From NCBI GenBank assembly GCA_016788295.1, contig JAEUSY010000004.1, forward strand, positions 1 to 64,000: 64,000 nt of DNA, written 5' to 3'. Position numbers and translations under genes: made by a program. This document shows positions 25,853 through 34,750 of the stretch, piece by piece; within the stretch, counting starts at the first letter, position 1; each line of letters begins with the position of its first letter. Below the pieces are notes generated by a model. The model searched no databases. It worked only from the letters and a program-made list of their open reading frames with translations, and was not told the origin of the DNA. Origin of the DNA: Flavobacteriales bacterium. GTDB lineage: Bacteria; Bacteroidota; Bacteroidia; Flavobacteriales_F; PHOS-HE28.

Positions 25853-26856
25853 TCCACGTGGTCGGCCGGGAAGGTCCCGTGCAGTTTCTTCCAGAGCTTA
25901 TCCTTCAGCTCATCGAGCCCGATGCGCGCCACACTGGAGATCATGACATGGTCCACACCGCGAGGCAGTTCCTTCCTCATCTGCTCCATCATCTCCGCAT
26001 CGAGCATGTCGCACTTGGTGATGGCCAGCAGGCGCTGCTTGTCCAGCAGATCGGGGGAATACTGCTCCAGTTCGTTCAGCAACACCTGGTAGTCGTGGCG
26101 GATATCGTTTGAATCGGCAGGTACCAGGAAGAGCAGCACACTGTTACGTTCGATGTGGCGGAGGAAGCGCAATCCCAGCCCCCGGCCCTCGTGGGCACCT
26201 TCAATAATGCCCGGAATATCGGCCATCACAAAGCTCTTGTGATCGCGATAGGGTACAATGCCCAGATTGGGCGTAAGCGTGGTGAAGGCGTAGTCGGCGA
26301 TCTTCGGCTTTGCGGCCGTGACCACACTGAGCAGGGTGCTCTTTCCCGCGTTCGGGAAGCCCACAAGGCCCACATCAGCGAGCACCTTCAGTTCCATCAC
26401 CACCCACTTCTCGGTACCCGGTTCGCCGGGTTGGGCATAACGTGGCGTCTGGTTGGTGCTGGTCTTGAAGTGCTGGTTACCAAGACCGCCCCTTCCACCG
26501 GAAAAGAGCACGTGCTCCTCCCCGTTCTGTGTCACTTCGCACAATACTTCGCCCGTTTCATCGTCCTTCACCACGGTTCCCAGTGGAAGTTCGATCACTT
26601 GGTCATGACCTGCGGAACCTGAACATTGGTTGCTGCCACCCACCTCACCATCGCCCGCGATGACGTGCTTGGTGTAGCGCAGGTGCAGCAAGGTCCAAAG
26701 CTGGGCATTGCCGCGCACGATCACGTGACCACCGCGGCCACCATCGCCACCATCGGGACCGCCCTTGGGCATGTACTTCTCGCGACGGAGGTGCGAACTG
26801 CCCTTGCCTCCCTTGCCGGAGCGGCATTCAATGCGGATATGGTCGATGAAGTTCAT
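25849..26856 (-). CDS. obgE: ribosome-associated GTPase ObgE/CgtA
   Basis: This 335-residue protein has the glycine-rich Obg fold at residues 1-158 ([32 protein letters not shown]) and a G domain with G1 [12 protein letters not shown]3 [12 protein letters not shown] and NKCD-equivalent ITKCD. The GTPase helps 50S ribosome assembly and growth control. A C-terminal Obg tail is absent, as in many Bacteroidota. It lies downstream of adk, and a degenerate octamer array occupies the 62-bp spacer in front of it. Confidence 0.96.
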   Translation of the reverse strand: MNFIDHIRIECRSGKGGKGSSHLRREKYMPKGGPDGGDGGRGGHVIVRGNAQLWTLLHLRYTKHVIAGDGEVGGSNQCSGSAGHDQVIELPLGTVVKDDETGEVLCEVTQNGEEHVLFSGGRGGLGNQHFKTSTNQTPRYAQPGEPGTEKWVVMELKVLADVGLVGFPNAGKSTLLSVVTAAKPKIADYAFTTLTPNLGIVPYRDHKSFVMADIPGIIEGAHEGRGLGLRFLRHIERNSVLLFLVPADSNDIRHDYQVLLNELEQYSPDLLDKQRLLAITKCDMLDAEMMEQMRKELPRGVDHVMISSVARIGLDELKDKLWKKLHGTFPADHVE

Positions 26857-26862
26857 GGGGTC

Positions 26863-26902
26863 ATGTGCTCATGTAGCTACGTGCGCACCTTCGAATGGGC
26901 AC
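26863..26902. repeat. degenerate octamer array, locus 1
   Basis: Consecutive 8-bp units ATGTGCTC, ATGTAGCT, ACGTGCGC, ACCTTCGA and ATGGGCAC match the unit ATGTGNNC with increasing decay. It starts 7 bp from the obgE start codon inside the adk-obgE spacer and is the weakest of five related arrays. Confidence 0.5.
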
Positions 26903-26918
26903 ATGGGTCACGTATCAC

Positions 26919-27491
26919 TCAGCCGATCGCGGCCACCAAACGGGCCGTGATCTCTTCCACGCCGCCCACACCGTTGATCCCTTTAAACTTGCCTTGGGCA
27001 CCGTAATAGTCCTTCAACGGCGCGGTCTCGGTCTCGTACTTGTGGATGCGGTTCCGGATCACCGACTCGTTCTGATCATCGGCGCGGCCACTTACGGCAC
27101 CACGGCCGAGCAGGCGCTTCACCAGCTCCTCTTCCGGCACTTCCAGCGCAAGCATGACCACTATCGGCTCGTTCTTGGCAGACAACATGCCATCCAGTGC
27201 TTCGGCCTGGGCCTTTGTGCGGGGGAACCCATCGAAGATGAAGCCCTTGGCATCGAGGTGGGCTTCGATCTTGTTCCGGATCATGCTGATCACGATATCG
27301 TCGCTTACCAGATCCCCGCGACCCATGATCTCCTGTGCCATGAGGCCCAGTTCCGTTCCGGCATCCTTCTCAGCACGGAGGATATCGCCAGTACTGAGAT
27401 GTACAAGTCCGTATTTCTGGATCAGGAAGGCGCTCTGTGTGCCTTTGCCAGCCCCGGGAGGGCCGAAGAGTACAAGGTTCAGTTTGCTCAT
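26919..27491 (-). CDS. adk: adenylate kinase
   Basis: This 190-residue short-form adenylate kinase has the P-loop FGPPGAGKGTQS, the AMP-binding segments STGDILRAE and GFPRTKAQAEAL, and a short LID region (GRGAVSGRADDQNESVIRNRI) lacking zinc cysteines. It interconverts ATP+AMP and 2 ADP. It lies between hpt (3-base spacer) and obgE, a typical Bacteroidota nucleotide/GTPase neighbourhood. Confidence 0.97.
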   Translation of the reverse strand: MSKLNLVLFGPPGAGKGTQSAFLIQKYGLVHLSTGDILRAEKDAGTELGLMAQEIMGRGDLVSDDIVISMIRNKIEAHLDAKGFIFDGFPRTKAQAEALDGMLSAKNEPIVVMLALEVPEEELVKRLLGRGAVSGRADDQNESVIRNRIHKYETETAPLKDYYGAQGKFKGINGVGGVEEITARLVAAIG

Positions 27492-27493
27492 TG

Positions 27494-28033
27494 TCAGTTC
27501 GGAATGATCCGGTAGATGCCGGGCAGGTTGCGGCCAAGGCCGTTGTGGTCGAGGCCGGAGCCCACCACGAAATCGTTCGGTATGCGAATGGCCACGTGAT
27601 CAATGGTCACCTGCTGTTTGTAGGCATCGGGCTTGAACAGCAAGGTGGCGATGCTCATGCTGGCCGGGTGTCGATCTCGCAGCAGGTCGAGGATGTGGAC
27701 GATGGTATTGCCGGTGTCCACGATGTCCTCCAGGATCACCACATCGCGCCCTTCGATGCGCTCGTTGAAGCCGATCAGGTCGGTGACCTTGCCCGTGCTG
27801 CTGGTGCCGTGGTAGCTGGCCACCTTCACGAAGGTGATCTCGCACTCGATGGTGAGCCGCTTCAACAGTTCGGCAGCAAAGAAGAACGAACCGTTGAGCA
27901 CACCCACGAACAGCGGCCGTTTGCCGACGTACTTCACGTTCAGTTCGGCAGCAACGCGGGCTACGGCCTCGTTCACTTCGGCCTCCGGAATGAACAGCTC
28001 GAAATCGAGGTCGTGCAGGTGTACGCGTGACAT
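27494..28033 (-). CDS. hpt: hypoxanthine phosphoribosyltransferase
   Basis: This 179-residue protein has the type I phosphoribosyltransferase fold: PRPP loop VVILEDIVDTGNTI, the flexible-loop region SYHGTSSTGKV and the purine-contact segment NDFVVGSGLDHNGLGRNLPGIY. It salvages hypoxanthine and guanine to IMP and GMP. It is the first gene of the hpt-adk-obgE-PAP2-crcB-pafA run and is divergent from the barrel gene at 28141 over 107 bp, which should hold both promoters. Confidence 0.96.
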   Translation of the reverse strand: MSRVHLHDLDFELFIPEAEVNEAVARVAAELNVKYVGKRPLFVGVLNGSFFFAAELLKRLTIECEITFVKVASYHGTSSTGKVTDLIGFNERIEGRDVVILEDIVDTGNTIVHILDLLRDRHPASMSIATLLFKPDAYKQQVTIDHVAIRIPNDFVVGSGLDHNGLGRNLPGIYRIIPN

Positions 28034-28140
28034 GACAGCTAAGTGGCCAACGGCTTTGCGCCAGTGGGTCGGCGAAGGTAAGGATCGGCGCGGGGCTGCC
28101 GGATGAACGGGGCATTGGCCGGAGCGTTACTTTCGGAGCG

Positions 28141-28971
28141 ATGAGGAACACGCTCCTTGCACTGTGCTTTTTGCAGGCGCTTCGGCTTACGGCCGGTGGC
28201 GACCCGCTGCCCATGGGCGCACGCGCGGCCGGCATGGGCTATACCGGAATTGCCACCGCCGACCTATGGAGCCTGCGCCTGAACCCCGCCGGCATTGCGG
28301 GTCTGGAGCAGGCCACCGCCGGCCTCTTCTACCAGCAACATTTCCTCAGTGGCGATCTGGCACAACAGGGCCTTGCCGTTGCGTTGCCCGTTGGTAAAGG
28401 CGCGTTCGGCATTGCGGCTGACCGCTTCGGCTACGACCTCTACAACGAAACGCGCTTCGGACTGGCCTATGCCATGCAGCTCAACGAAGGGTTCCGTGCG
28501 GGCATTCAACTGAACCACGTGGGCGTAAGGCTGGGGGACAACTATGGCAGCACGGGCGCCATCACCGCCGAACTGGGAATGCAGGCGCGGCTCACAAACG
28601 AGCTCTGGATAGGTGCGCACTTGTACAACCCCACGCAAGCCCTGCTGGGCACCAGTGGCGACGGCGCCGTGGTGATCGAGGAGCGCATACCCACCCTGCT
28701 GCGTGCCGGACTGGTGTACAACTTCAGCAAGAAGCTATCGATGACCGCCGAAGCGGAGAAGGACATTGACCGTCCCGAGCGCTTCCGGTTCGGCGTGGAA
28801 TACAACCCCAACAACGTCCTCTTCCTGCGCACGGGTGTCAGCACTGGTGACCTACAGGGACATTTCGGCGCTGGGTTCCGGTTGAAACAGCTCGATATCG
28901 ACCTGGCCGTGGTGGCGCGGTCGCAATTGGGCGCCACACCCGTGATAGGCATCAACTACCGGTTCAAATGA
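28141..28971 (+). CDS. PorV/PorQ-like outer-membrane beta-barrel protein
   Basis: This 276-residue protein has a signal peptide and the N-terminal signature GARAAGMGYTGIATADLWSLRLNPAGIAGL, as in PorV/PorQ/UPF0164 barrel proteins of Bacteroidota. The rest is a series of amphipathic strands ending INYRFK with a terminal aromatic pattern of outer-membrane barrels. PorV shuttles T9SS cargo and PorQ is a related accessory, so a link to secretion is possible but not shown. Its stop overlaps the start of the next gene. Confidence 0.75.
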   Translation: MRNTLLALCFLQALRLTAGGDPLPMGARAAGMGYTGIATADLWSLRLNPAGIAGLEQATAGLFYQQHFLSGDLAQQGLAVALPVGKGAFGIAADRFGYDLYNETRFGLAYAMQLNEGFRAGIQLNHVGVRLGDNYGSTGAITAELGMQARLTNELWIGAHLYNPTQALLGTSGDGAVVIEERIPTLLRAGLVYNFSKKLSMTAEAEKDIDRPERFRFGVEYNPNNVLFLRTGVSTGDLQGHFGAGFRLKQLDIDLAVVARSQLGATPVIGINYRFK

Positions 28972-31139
28972 TGCGGGGCCTGCTCGTTGTCGCTTTGGTT
29001 CTGTTCGCGTGTGGCCTGCGGGCCCAGGTGGACGGCGTGCCGAAGGACCTGATCGAGCAGCGCATTGAGGAAGCGGCCGAGCGGCTGGGCGATGAGAGCG
29101 ATGTGGACCTGACCAACCTCTTCGAGGTGCTTACCGACCGCTACCTCGACCCCATCGACCTGAACCACACCAATGCGCAGGAGCTCAGCGCGCTCTTCCT
29201 GCTGAACGACGTGCAGATCGGAGCCCTGCTGCAACATGTGCGGCGCAATGGAAAGCTGTTGAGCATCTACGAACTGCAGGCCATTCCCGGCTTCGATGTG
29301 CGTACCATCCAACAGATACGTCCCTTTGTCACGGTGCGCGAGAATCCCATGGGCACCACGGCCACACTGGGCCAACTGCTTACCAAAGGCACGCATGAGG
29401 TGACCGTGCGGAGCATTGTGAACGTGGAGGAACGACGCGGCTTCATGGACCGCAACAACCCCTTCGGCAAGGAGTACTACTATCCGAACGGCAACCCACT
29501 GCCTGACCTTGATGACCCGGCCGTGGTGGATTCGCTGCGCGCCAACAGCAAGGTTTACCTGGGCAGCCCATACAAGCTCTACACACGCTACCGATACCGC
29601 TACCGGCACAACCTCAGTTTCGGTTTCACCGCGGAAAAGGACGAGGGCGAGGAGTTCTTCAGAGGCACGCAGAAGAACTTTGATTTCATCAGCGCACACC
29701 TGTTCCTGCGGGACATGGGCCGCCTGAAAGCACTGGCCATTGGCGATTACCAGGCACAGTTCGGGCAGGGCCTCACCTTCTGGAACGGTCTGGCATTCGC
29801 GGCCAAGAGCAGTTTCACCATGAACGTGAAACGCAATGCGATCGGCCTCGCCCCTTACACTAGCGTGAACGAGAACCTTTTCATGCGCGGCGCAGCGGCA
29901 ACCTATGCCTTGACGAAGAGGATCGACGTAACGGGCTTCTGGTCCAGGAAATACATCGACGCCAACCTGAACGTATTGCAACCGGGTGAGGACAGCCTGG
30001 GCACCAACATTCCCGAATCCACCTTTACCAGTTTCCAGGAGGATGGTTTCCATCGCACCTACAACGAATTGCGCAAGAAGGACGCCGTACTTGAGCAAGT
30101 GGTCGGGGGGCACTTGCGCTACCGCGGAAAAGGCTTCAGCATTGGCGCCACTGCGGCCCATGCGGAATTCGATGCCACGCTTGATCGGAACCTGCAGTCA
30201 TACAACCAGTTCGATTTCAACGGGCGCGAGAACACCACGGCCGGCGTGGACTGGAACGCGTTGTACCGCAATGTGAACTGGTTCGGCGAGATGTCCATGA
30301 GCGCCAATGGTGGCACCGCCATGAACACCGGCATCCTGGTGGCCTTGGACAAGCGTGTAAGCATGAGCATGCTTTACCGCAACTATGGCCGCGACTACCA
30401 TGGGCTATACAGCGTGGCCTTTGCCGAAGGCACCAACCCTTGGAACGAGCGCGGGCTCTACACGGGCATCGAGATCCGCCCGGACCGTAAGGTGAGCATC
30501 AACGCCTATGTGGACCAATTCCGCTTCCCGTGGCTGCGCTACCAGACCGACGCGCCATCTGATGGGAACGACTGGTTAGTGCAAGTGAACTGGCGGCCCA
30601 GCAAGAAAGTGGAGGTGTACGGCCGTGTTCGACAACAGGACCGTGCGCGCAACACCAGCGATGATGTGGCCGGTATAAAGCCCGTGGTACGGGTGGCGCA
30701 GACCAATTACCGGTTCAATGCGAGCTACAAGGTGAGCGATGCCGTTGCGCTACGCACCCGACTGGAGACCGTGGACTTCCAACGCGGCAGTGCCCCACTA
30801 CAGCATGGCTTCCTGCTCTATCAGGACATTGTGCACCGCCCCCTCTCGAGCCCATTGGAGCTCACCCTGCGCTTCGCACTGTTCGAGAGCGGCAGCTACG
30901 ATGCAAGGCTCTACGCGTACGAGCACGACCTCATCGGGGTGTTCTCCATTCCCCCGTACTACGGACGCGGCATACGCTGGTACGGCATGGCGCGCATCAC
31001 CGCCGTACGCAAAATGGACGTCTGGCTGCGCTACGGCGCCTGGATCTATCAGGACCAAACGGTCATCAGCAGCGGCCTGCAGGAGATACCCGGCAACGTG
31101 CGTAGCGACATTAAAATGCAGGTTCGGTGGCGTTTCTGA
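28968..31139 (+). CDS. helix-hairpin-helix domain protein with large C-terminal barrel
   Basis: This 723-residue secreted protein has a signal peptide ending in ACGLRAQ. Residues about 45-125 contain tandem helix-hairpin-helix motifs of ComEA type (DPIDLNHTNAQELSALFLL, IYELQAIPGFDVRTIQQI). The remaining about 580 residues alternate aromatic and polar residues as in a transmembrane beta-barrel and end in MQVRWRF. The family is widespread in Bacteroidota and unnamed. A DNA-binding motif on an outer-membrane protein suggests DNA binding or uptake, but HhH units also mediate protein contacts. The ATG overlaps the stop of the barrel gene. Confidence 0.75.
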   Translation: MMRGLLVVALVLFACGLRAQVDGVPKDLIEQRIEEAAERLGDESDVDLTNLFEVLTDRYLDPIDLNHTNAQELSALFLLNDVQIGALLQHVRRNGKLLSIYELQAIPGFDVRTIQQIRPFVTVRENPMGTTATLGQLLTKGTHEVTVRSIVNVEERRGFMDRNNPFGKEYYYPNGNPLPDLDDPAVVDSLRANSKVYLGSPYKLYTRYRYRYRHNLSFGFTAEKDEGEEFFRGTQKNFDFISAHLFLRDMGRLKALAIGDYQAQFGQGLTFWNGLAFAAKSSFTMNVKRNAIGLAPYTSVNENLFMRGAAATYALTKRIDVTGFWSRKYIDANLNVLQPGEDSLGTNIPESTFTSFQEDGFHRTYNELRKKDAVLEQVVGGHLRYRGKGFSIGATAAHAEFDATLDRNLQSYNQFDFNGRENTTAGVDWNALYRNVNWFGEMSMSANGGTAMNTGILVALDKRVSMSMLYRNYGRDYHGLYSVAFAEGTNPWNERGLYTGIEIRPDRKVSINAYVDQFRFPWLRYQTDAPSDGNDWLVQVNWRPSKKVEVYGRVRQQDRARNTSDDVAGIKPVVRVAQTNYRFNASYKVSDAVALRTRLETVDFQRGSAPLQHGFLLYQDIVHRPLSSPLELTLRFALFESGSYDARLYAYEHDLIGVFSIPPYYGRGIRWYGMARITAVRKMDVWLRYGAWIYQDQTVISSGLQEIPGNVRSDIKMQVRWRF

Positions 31140-31207
31140 TGACCAGCGTGCAATTCACGGACATGGCTGACCAGCCGTTCGTTCGCGAGACTTTCGACAT
31201 CCACTGA
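31139..31207 (+). CDS. possible 22-residue micro-ORF
   Basis: TGATG at the end of the helix-hairpin-helix gene opens a frame encoding MTSVQFTDMADQPFVRETF plus three residues, with its stop one base before the ATG of the 31209 gene. The spacing mimics operonic coupling and the ORF fills the only gap between the two genes. It may act as a coupling leader or be chance. Confidence 0.3.
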   Translation: MTSVQFTDMADQPFVRETFDIH

Positions 31208-31208
31208 C

Positions 31209-31598
31209 ATGGCGTTGCAACACATTCGTCTGGACCAGAACGCTCCGGTCGCTTTGCTCAGCGGTTCGTCCATGCCACGTCTGGAATTCCGGCAGGCGCT
31301 CTTCCGCAGCCCCTTACCTGGCTGGCACCGTAGGCTCTATCCGGCCGCGTTGATCGTTACCACAACGGCATTCGATGTACGCGACCGCAAATTGGTGGTG
31401 GACCACCAGGCCATGCGTTTCAGCCTCTTGTATGATGAGACCTGGCCTGACCCCGTGTTCCTGAAGGTGAACTGCTGGCCTTACAAACCCGTGGAGCTCC
31501 GCAAGGACGCACCTGTGGCCTATTGGACCATTGAACTAAGGCTGCGCGATCTGCGCTTGGGGCCCGAGGAGTGGGTGGAAGTCGTATTCCTGGGCTGA
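31209..31598 (+). CDS. hypothetical protein
   Basis: This 129-residue soluble protein has no signal peptide. It contains several beta strands with aromatic and proline residues (PLPGWHRRLYPAALIVTTTAFDV, MRFSLLYDETWPDPVFLKVNCWPY) and no recognisable catalytic motif. It follows the HhH-barrel gene on the same strand and converges on the DUF6132 gene. No family is recognised. Confidence 0.6.
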   Translation: MALQHIRLDQNAPVALLSGSSMPRLEFRQALFRSPLPGWHRRLYPAALIVTTTAFDVRDRKLVVDHQAMRFSLLYDETWPDPVFLKVNCWPYKPVELRKDAPVAYWTIELRLRDLRLGPEEWVEVVFLG

Positions 31599-31643
31599 CA
31601 ACCAACCACCCGCGCAGAACGCAAGCGAATAATTTGGATATAC

Positions 31644-31665
31644 ACTTCGGGTAAGCGACCGAAGT
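31644..31665. terminator. hairpin between convergent genes
   Basis: A perfect 7-bp stem (ACTTCGG/CCGAAGT) with an 8-base loop lies in the 100-bp gap between two convergent genes. No T tract follows on either strand, so its role as terminator is tentative. Confidence 0.35.
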
Positions 31666-31698
31666 AGGCCGAAAGAATGAACGGTCCGGAACAGAAGG

Positions 31699-31896
31699 TC
31701 AGGACGCGGCCTTATTCCGGTCGGCGGGCAGCACGAGGCCCCACGAGAGGTAACCCATTACCGCGCCATAAGCCGTGCTGGTCCACCAACGTCCGGTGAT
31801 GGCGCAGCCGTTCACACAACCGAACCAGTTCCAATAGGCCCAACCGGCCAAGGCGCCCAGCGCGATGAAGGTCGCATACAACATCCACCTTTTCAT
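31699..31896 (-). CDS. DUF6132 family small membrane protein
   Basis: This 65-residue protein has an N-terminal helix (MLYATFIALGALAGWAYW) and the family core FGCVNGCAITGRWWTSTAYGA with a Cys-x3-Cys pair, then a second helix. This matches DUF6132 proteins of Bacteroidota, which often lie near thioredoxin or redox genes; a redox-dependent role of the cysteines is only a guess. The ATG at 31896 is chosen because the longer upstream frame runs into the TonB-like gene. Confidence 0.75.
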   Translation of the reverse strand: MKRWMLYATFIALGALAGWAYWNWFGCVNGCAITGRWWTSTAYGAVMGYLSWGLVLPADRNKAAS

Positions 31897-31940
31897 GCCG
31901 CAAAGATGGACCGCCAGAAGCCTCCATGGCGTGACACAGG

Positions 31941-32402
31941 TCACCAGCCCAACTGGGCCCTGCGCTCCCTTACCCGTTTCGGAGGAGTGCCTTTCATGGT
32001 GAAAATGATCGGCATGGAGAACTGCACGCGTACCGGCTTGCCCAACTGGGTACCCGGTGTCCATCGCTCCAATGTGCTCACCACGCGAATGGCCTCATTA
32101 TCCAACAACGGATGCACACCCCGAACGAGTTTCACCGACGATACGGAGCCATCCTTTTCAATAACGAACGAGACATACACTTTGCCTTCGATCCATTGCT
32201 TGCGCGCCTCTTTGGGGTAGCGGGCGTTGGCCGAAAGGAAAGCGTACAACTGTTCAATACCACCGGGATACTCGGGCATCACCTCGCACGTGGTCACGCA
32301 GGTATCACCGTAGGCGACCACGCCAGTGGCCGTTGTATCCCCTGCCTGGGCCCCTGCCGTGGACCACGCAACAAGCGCCAGCAGTACCAACAGTGTTCGC
32401 AT
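31941..32402 (-). CDS. TonB C-terminal domain energy-transducer protein
   Basis: This 153-residue protein has a cleavable signal (MRTLLVLLALVAWSTAGAQA) instead of the usual TonB membrane anchor. The C-terminal 100 residues are a TonB domain (MPEYPGGIEQLYAFLSANARYP, GKVYVSFVIEKDGSVSSVKLV). Without a membrane anchor and proline linker it may not transduce energy and could be a periplasmic TonB-like binding protein. It is divergent from the deiodinase-like gene with a 39-bp spacer. Confidence 0.8.
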   Translation of the reverse strand: MRTLLVLLALVAWSTAGAQAGDTTATGVVAYGDTCVTTCEVMPEYPGGIEQLYAFLSANARYPKEARKQWIEGKVYVSFVIEKDGSVSSVKLVRGVHPLLDNEAIRVVSTLERWTPGTQLGKPVRVQFSMPIIFTMKGTPPKRVRERRAQLGW

Positions 32403-32441
32403 GCTCCAAATTTCGGCAACTACCTTTACCATCGTTCACGC

Positions 32442-33203
32442 ATGCGCCACTACCTCGTTATCCTGCTCCTGGTGATCGCCTCACACGGGCGTGCCCAACT
32501 GAACAATTGGGATCCTTCGTGGTACCCCACGGACACGGCCCTGGTCTTCCACGACGACCTGGATTACTACTTGAACGCTTACAGCAAGGCCGAGATCAAG
32601 GAAATGCGCAAGCAGGTGAACATCTGGCGCATGAACTTCGACAAGCTGATGCGCCAGACCATCCGCGACCTGCGCACCTACAGCGAAGGCGGTGGCATGG
32701 TACCGCGCACCCATGACTTCACGCTGCCGATCGCCCAAGAGCCGGGCACCTATCACCTGCGCGGCAACGACGGAAAGATCCGGGCGTTCATGTTCGGCAG
32801 CATCAGCAACCCACCATCGCGCATGCAGATGGAACGCTGGAGCAGGCTGTTGCAGAAATACGCCAAGGAAGAGGTCCAGATCTTTGTGATCTACGGGCGC
32901 GAACTGCACCCCGGCGACAAGAAGACCTACAAGTTGTACCCCGAACCGAAGAGCGAATACGAGAAGGCCGCTTATGCCAAGGAATTCGCGCAGTTGGGCA
33001 AATTGCCCGTGCTGATCGATGGACTGGACGACGCCGTGTACACGGCCTACGGCAAAGCACCGAACGGCGCGTACCTGGTGGACCAGGACGGCAACCTGGT
33101 GTTCCGGGGCACATGGGCCGATGCACGTAAGATGGAGCACATGATCGACACGCTGCTGAAGTGGTACAAGGCCGGCAAGCCGAAGAACTTCGTGGCGAAG
33201 TAG
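32442..33203 (+). CDS. secreted deiodinase/thioredoxin-fold protein
   Basis: This 253-residue protein has a signal peptide (MRHYLVILLLVIASHGRAQ). The C-terminal half resembles the iodothyronine-deiodinase-like thioredoxin fold of bacteria (QIFVIYGRELHPGDKK, KLPVLIDGLDDAVYTAYGKAPNGAYLVDQDGNLVFRG). The active-site Cys or Sec of peroxiredoxin-like members is not visible in the expected early position (FMFGSISNPPS), so it may lack redox activity. Its true substrate is unknown. Confidence 0.7.
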   Translation: MRHYLVILLLVIASHGRAQLNNWDPSWYPTDTALVFHDDLDYYLNAYSKAEIKEMRKQVNIWRMNFDKLMRQTIRDLRTYSEGGGMVPRTHDFTLPIAQEPGTYHLRGNDGKIRAFMFGSISNPPSRMQMERWSRLLQKYAKEEVQIFVIYGRELHPGDKKTYKLYPEPKSEYEKAAYAKEFAQLGKLPVLIDGLDDAVYTAYGKAPNGAYLVDQDGNLVFRGTWADARKMEHMIDTLLKWYKAGKPKNFVAK

Positions 33204-33222
33204 AGCTGGGAGTGAAGCGAGG

Positions 33223-34617
33223 TCACACCTGCACTGACTTCCATCGCCCCCTTCGGAACATCGCCGCACTAAGCAAGGCCAGGAGGCTCTCGCTAATGGC
33301 GATGGATGCGAAGACTCCGTTGGCGCCCCAACCCAGGGTCCGTGCAAGGAACCACGCCAGGGGTATCTCGATGAGCCAGAAGCAGACGATGTTCATCCAC
33401 GTGGGTGTGAGCGTATCGCCGGCACCATTGAAGGCCTGCGCGAGCACCATGCCGTACGCGTAGAAGAAGTAGCCCAGGGTGATGATGCGAAGCGCTTCCG
33501 TGCCATAGCGTGTAACGACCGGATCGGTGGTGAAGAAGTGCATTATCCACGGCGCGGTGATCCAGAAGAAGATGGCCACGCCCACCATGAAGAACATGTT
33601 GTAATGCCCGATGAGCCACGCGCTGCGCTCCGCGCGGTCCGGTTGCTTGGCACCCAGGTTCTGGCCCACGAGCGTGCTGGCCGCATTGGCCATGCCCCAG
33701 GCTGGCATGATGCTGAACATGATGACGCGCACCGCGATGGTGTAGCCCGCCACCGCGGCACTTCCGAAGATCGCCACGATGCGCACCAGGAACACCCAGC
33801 TCAACGAGGGGATGATGAACTGCGCCACGCCGCCGGCGCTCACCCTCACGATCGTCCATAGCACGGTGGGATCCAAACGCACTTCCGAGCGCAGGAGCAC
33901 GATGCGGCCCTTCGGGCGCGACAAGGCCCAGAGCTGGTAGAGCACCGCCGTGCCCCGGCCGATGGTGGTGGCCACCGCCGCACCCATTACGCCCAATTCC
34001 GGAAAGGGCCCGATGCCGAAGATGAGCAGCGGATCGAGCACTAGGTTGATGCCGTTGGCCACCGCAAGCACGCGCATGGCCATGGCCGCATCGCCAGCCC
34101 CGCGGTAGATGGCGTTGTTCACGAAGAGCAGCAGGATCACCACGTTGCTGGCGATCATTATCTGGGCATAGCCAGTGCCCACGGCCAGCACACCCGCCTC
34201 GGCACCCATCAGGTGCAGTACCCGTTCCGCATTGAAGTAGCCAGGCACGGCGATCAGCAGACCGAGCACCGTGGCCAGCAGGATGCCTTGCATGGCGGAG
34301 CGCGAGGCACCTCGATCATCCTTCTCGCCAGAGCGGCGCGACACCACTGCGGTAACGCCCATGCCCAAGCCCCAGGCGAGCGAGTAGATGATCATCATCA
34401 CGCTCTCGGTGAGGCCCACCGTGGCGATGGCATCCACGCCCAGTCGGCTCACATAGAAAGCGTCCACCAAGGCGAACACGCTTTCCATGCCCATCTCCAG
34501 CACCATGGGTATGCTGAGCAGCACGATCGCGCGCCGTAGTCCCATGCCGGTGAGGTCCTTGTCCTCACCGCCTCGGATGGCTTCGCTTATAAGCTTAAAG
34601 GTGCTGCGGCACGACAC
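33223..34617 (-). CDS. MATE-family multidrug/cation exporter
   Basis: This approximately 464-residue protein has twelve helices in two homologous halves (IVLLSIPMVLEMGMESVFALVDAFYVSRL; later VSAGGVAQFIIPSLSWVFL). It belongs to the MatE superfamily (NorM/DinF relatives), which exchange drugs or metabolites for Na+ or H+. The start is uncertain: homologues usually carry a short segment like ISEAIRGGEDKDLTG before the first helix, which requires the GTG at 34617; the first ATG at 34545 removes it. It converges closely on the deiodinase-like gene (19 bp). Confidence 0.9.
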   Translation of the reverse strand: MSCRSTFKLISEAIRGGEDKDLTGMGLRRAIVLLSIPMVLEMGMESVFALVDAFYVSRLGVDAIATVGLTESVMMIIYSLAWGLGMGVTAVVSRRSGEKDDRGASRSAMQGILLATVLGLLIAVPGYFNAERVLHLMGAEAGVLAVGTGYAQIMIASNVVILLLFVNNAIYRGAGDAAMAMRVLAVANGINLVLDPLLIFGIGPFPELGVMGAAVATTIGRGTAVLYQLWALSRPKGRIVLLRSEVRLDPTVLWTIVRVSAGGVAQFIIPSLSWVFLVRIVAIFGSAAVAGYTIAVRVIMFSIMPAWGMANAASTLVGQNLGAKQPDRAERSAWLIGHYNMFFMVGVAIFFWITAPWIMHFFTTDPVVTRYGTEALRIITLGYFFYAYGMVLAQAFNGAGDTLTPTWMNIVCFWLIEIPLAWFLARTLGWGANGVFASIAISESLLALLSAAMFRRGRWKSVQV

Positions 34618-34750
34618 GAATGAACGGGGCTGGCATGTAAAGACGCCCGAGCGGGCGGCGAAGTTACCTACCACCGCTGCTCGTACGGATCCCACCGCAT
34701 ATAGCATCATGGCATCAAATTGGTTCGCAACGGATAATTTTTCCAGCACC

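Noticed and set aside
28956-30161. Minus-strand frame of 401 codons over the HhH-barrel gene
   Set aside because: Antisense shadow: no signal, no domain and full overlap with an operonic gene having a start coupled to its neighbour.
34720-34750. Promoter-like GATAATTTTTC before the serine protease gene
   Set aside because: No TTG at the right distance upstream, so the Bacteroidota -33/-7 pattern is not satisfied.
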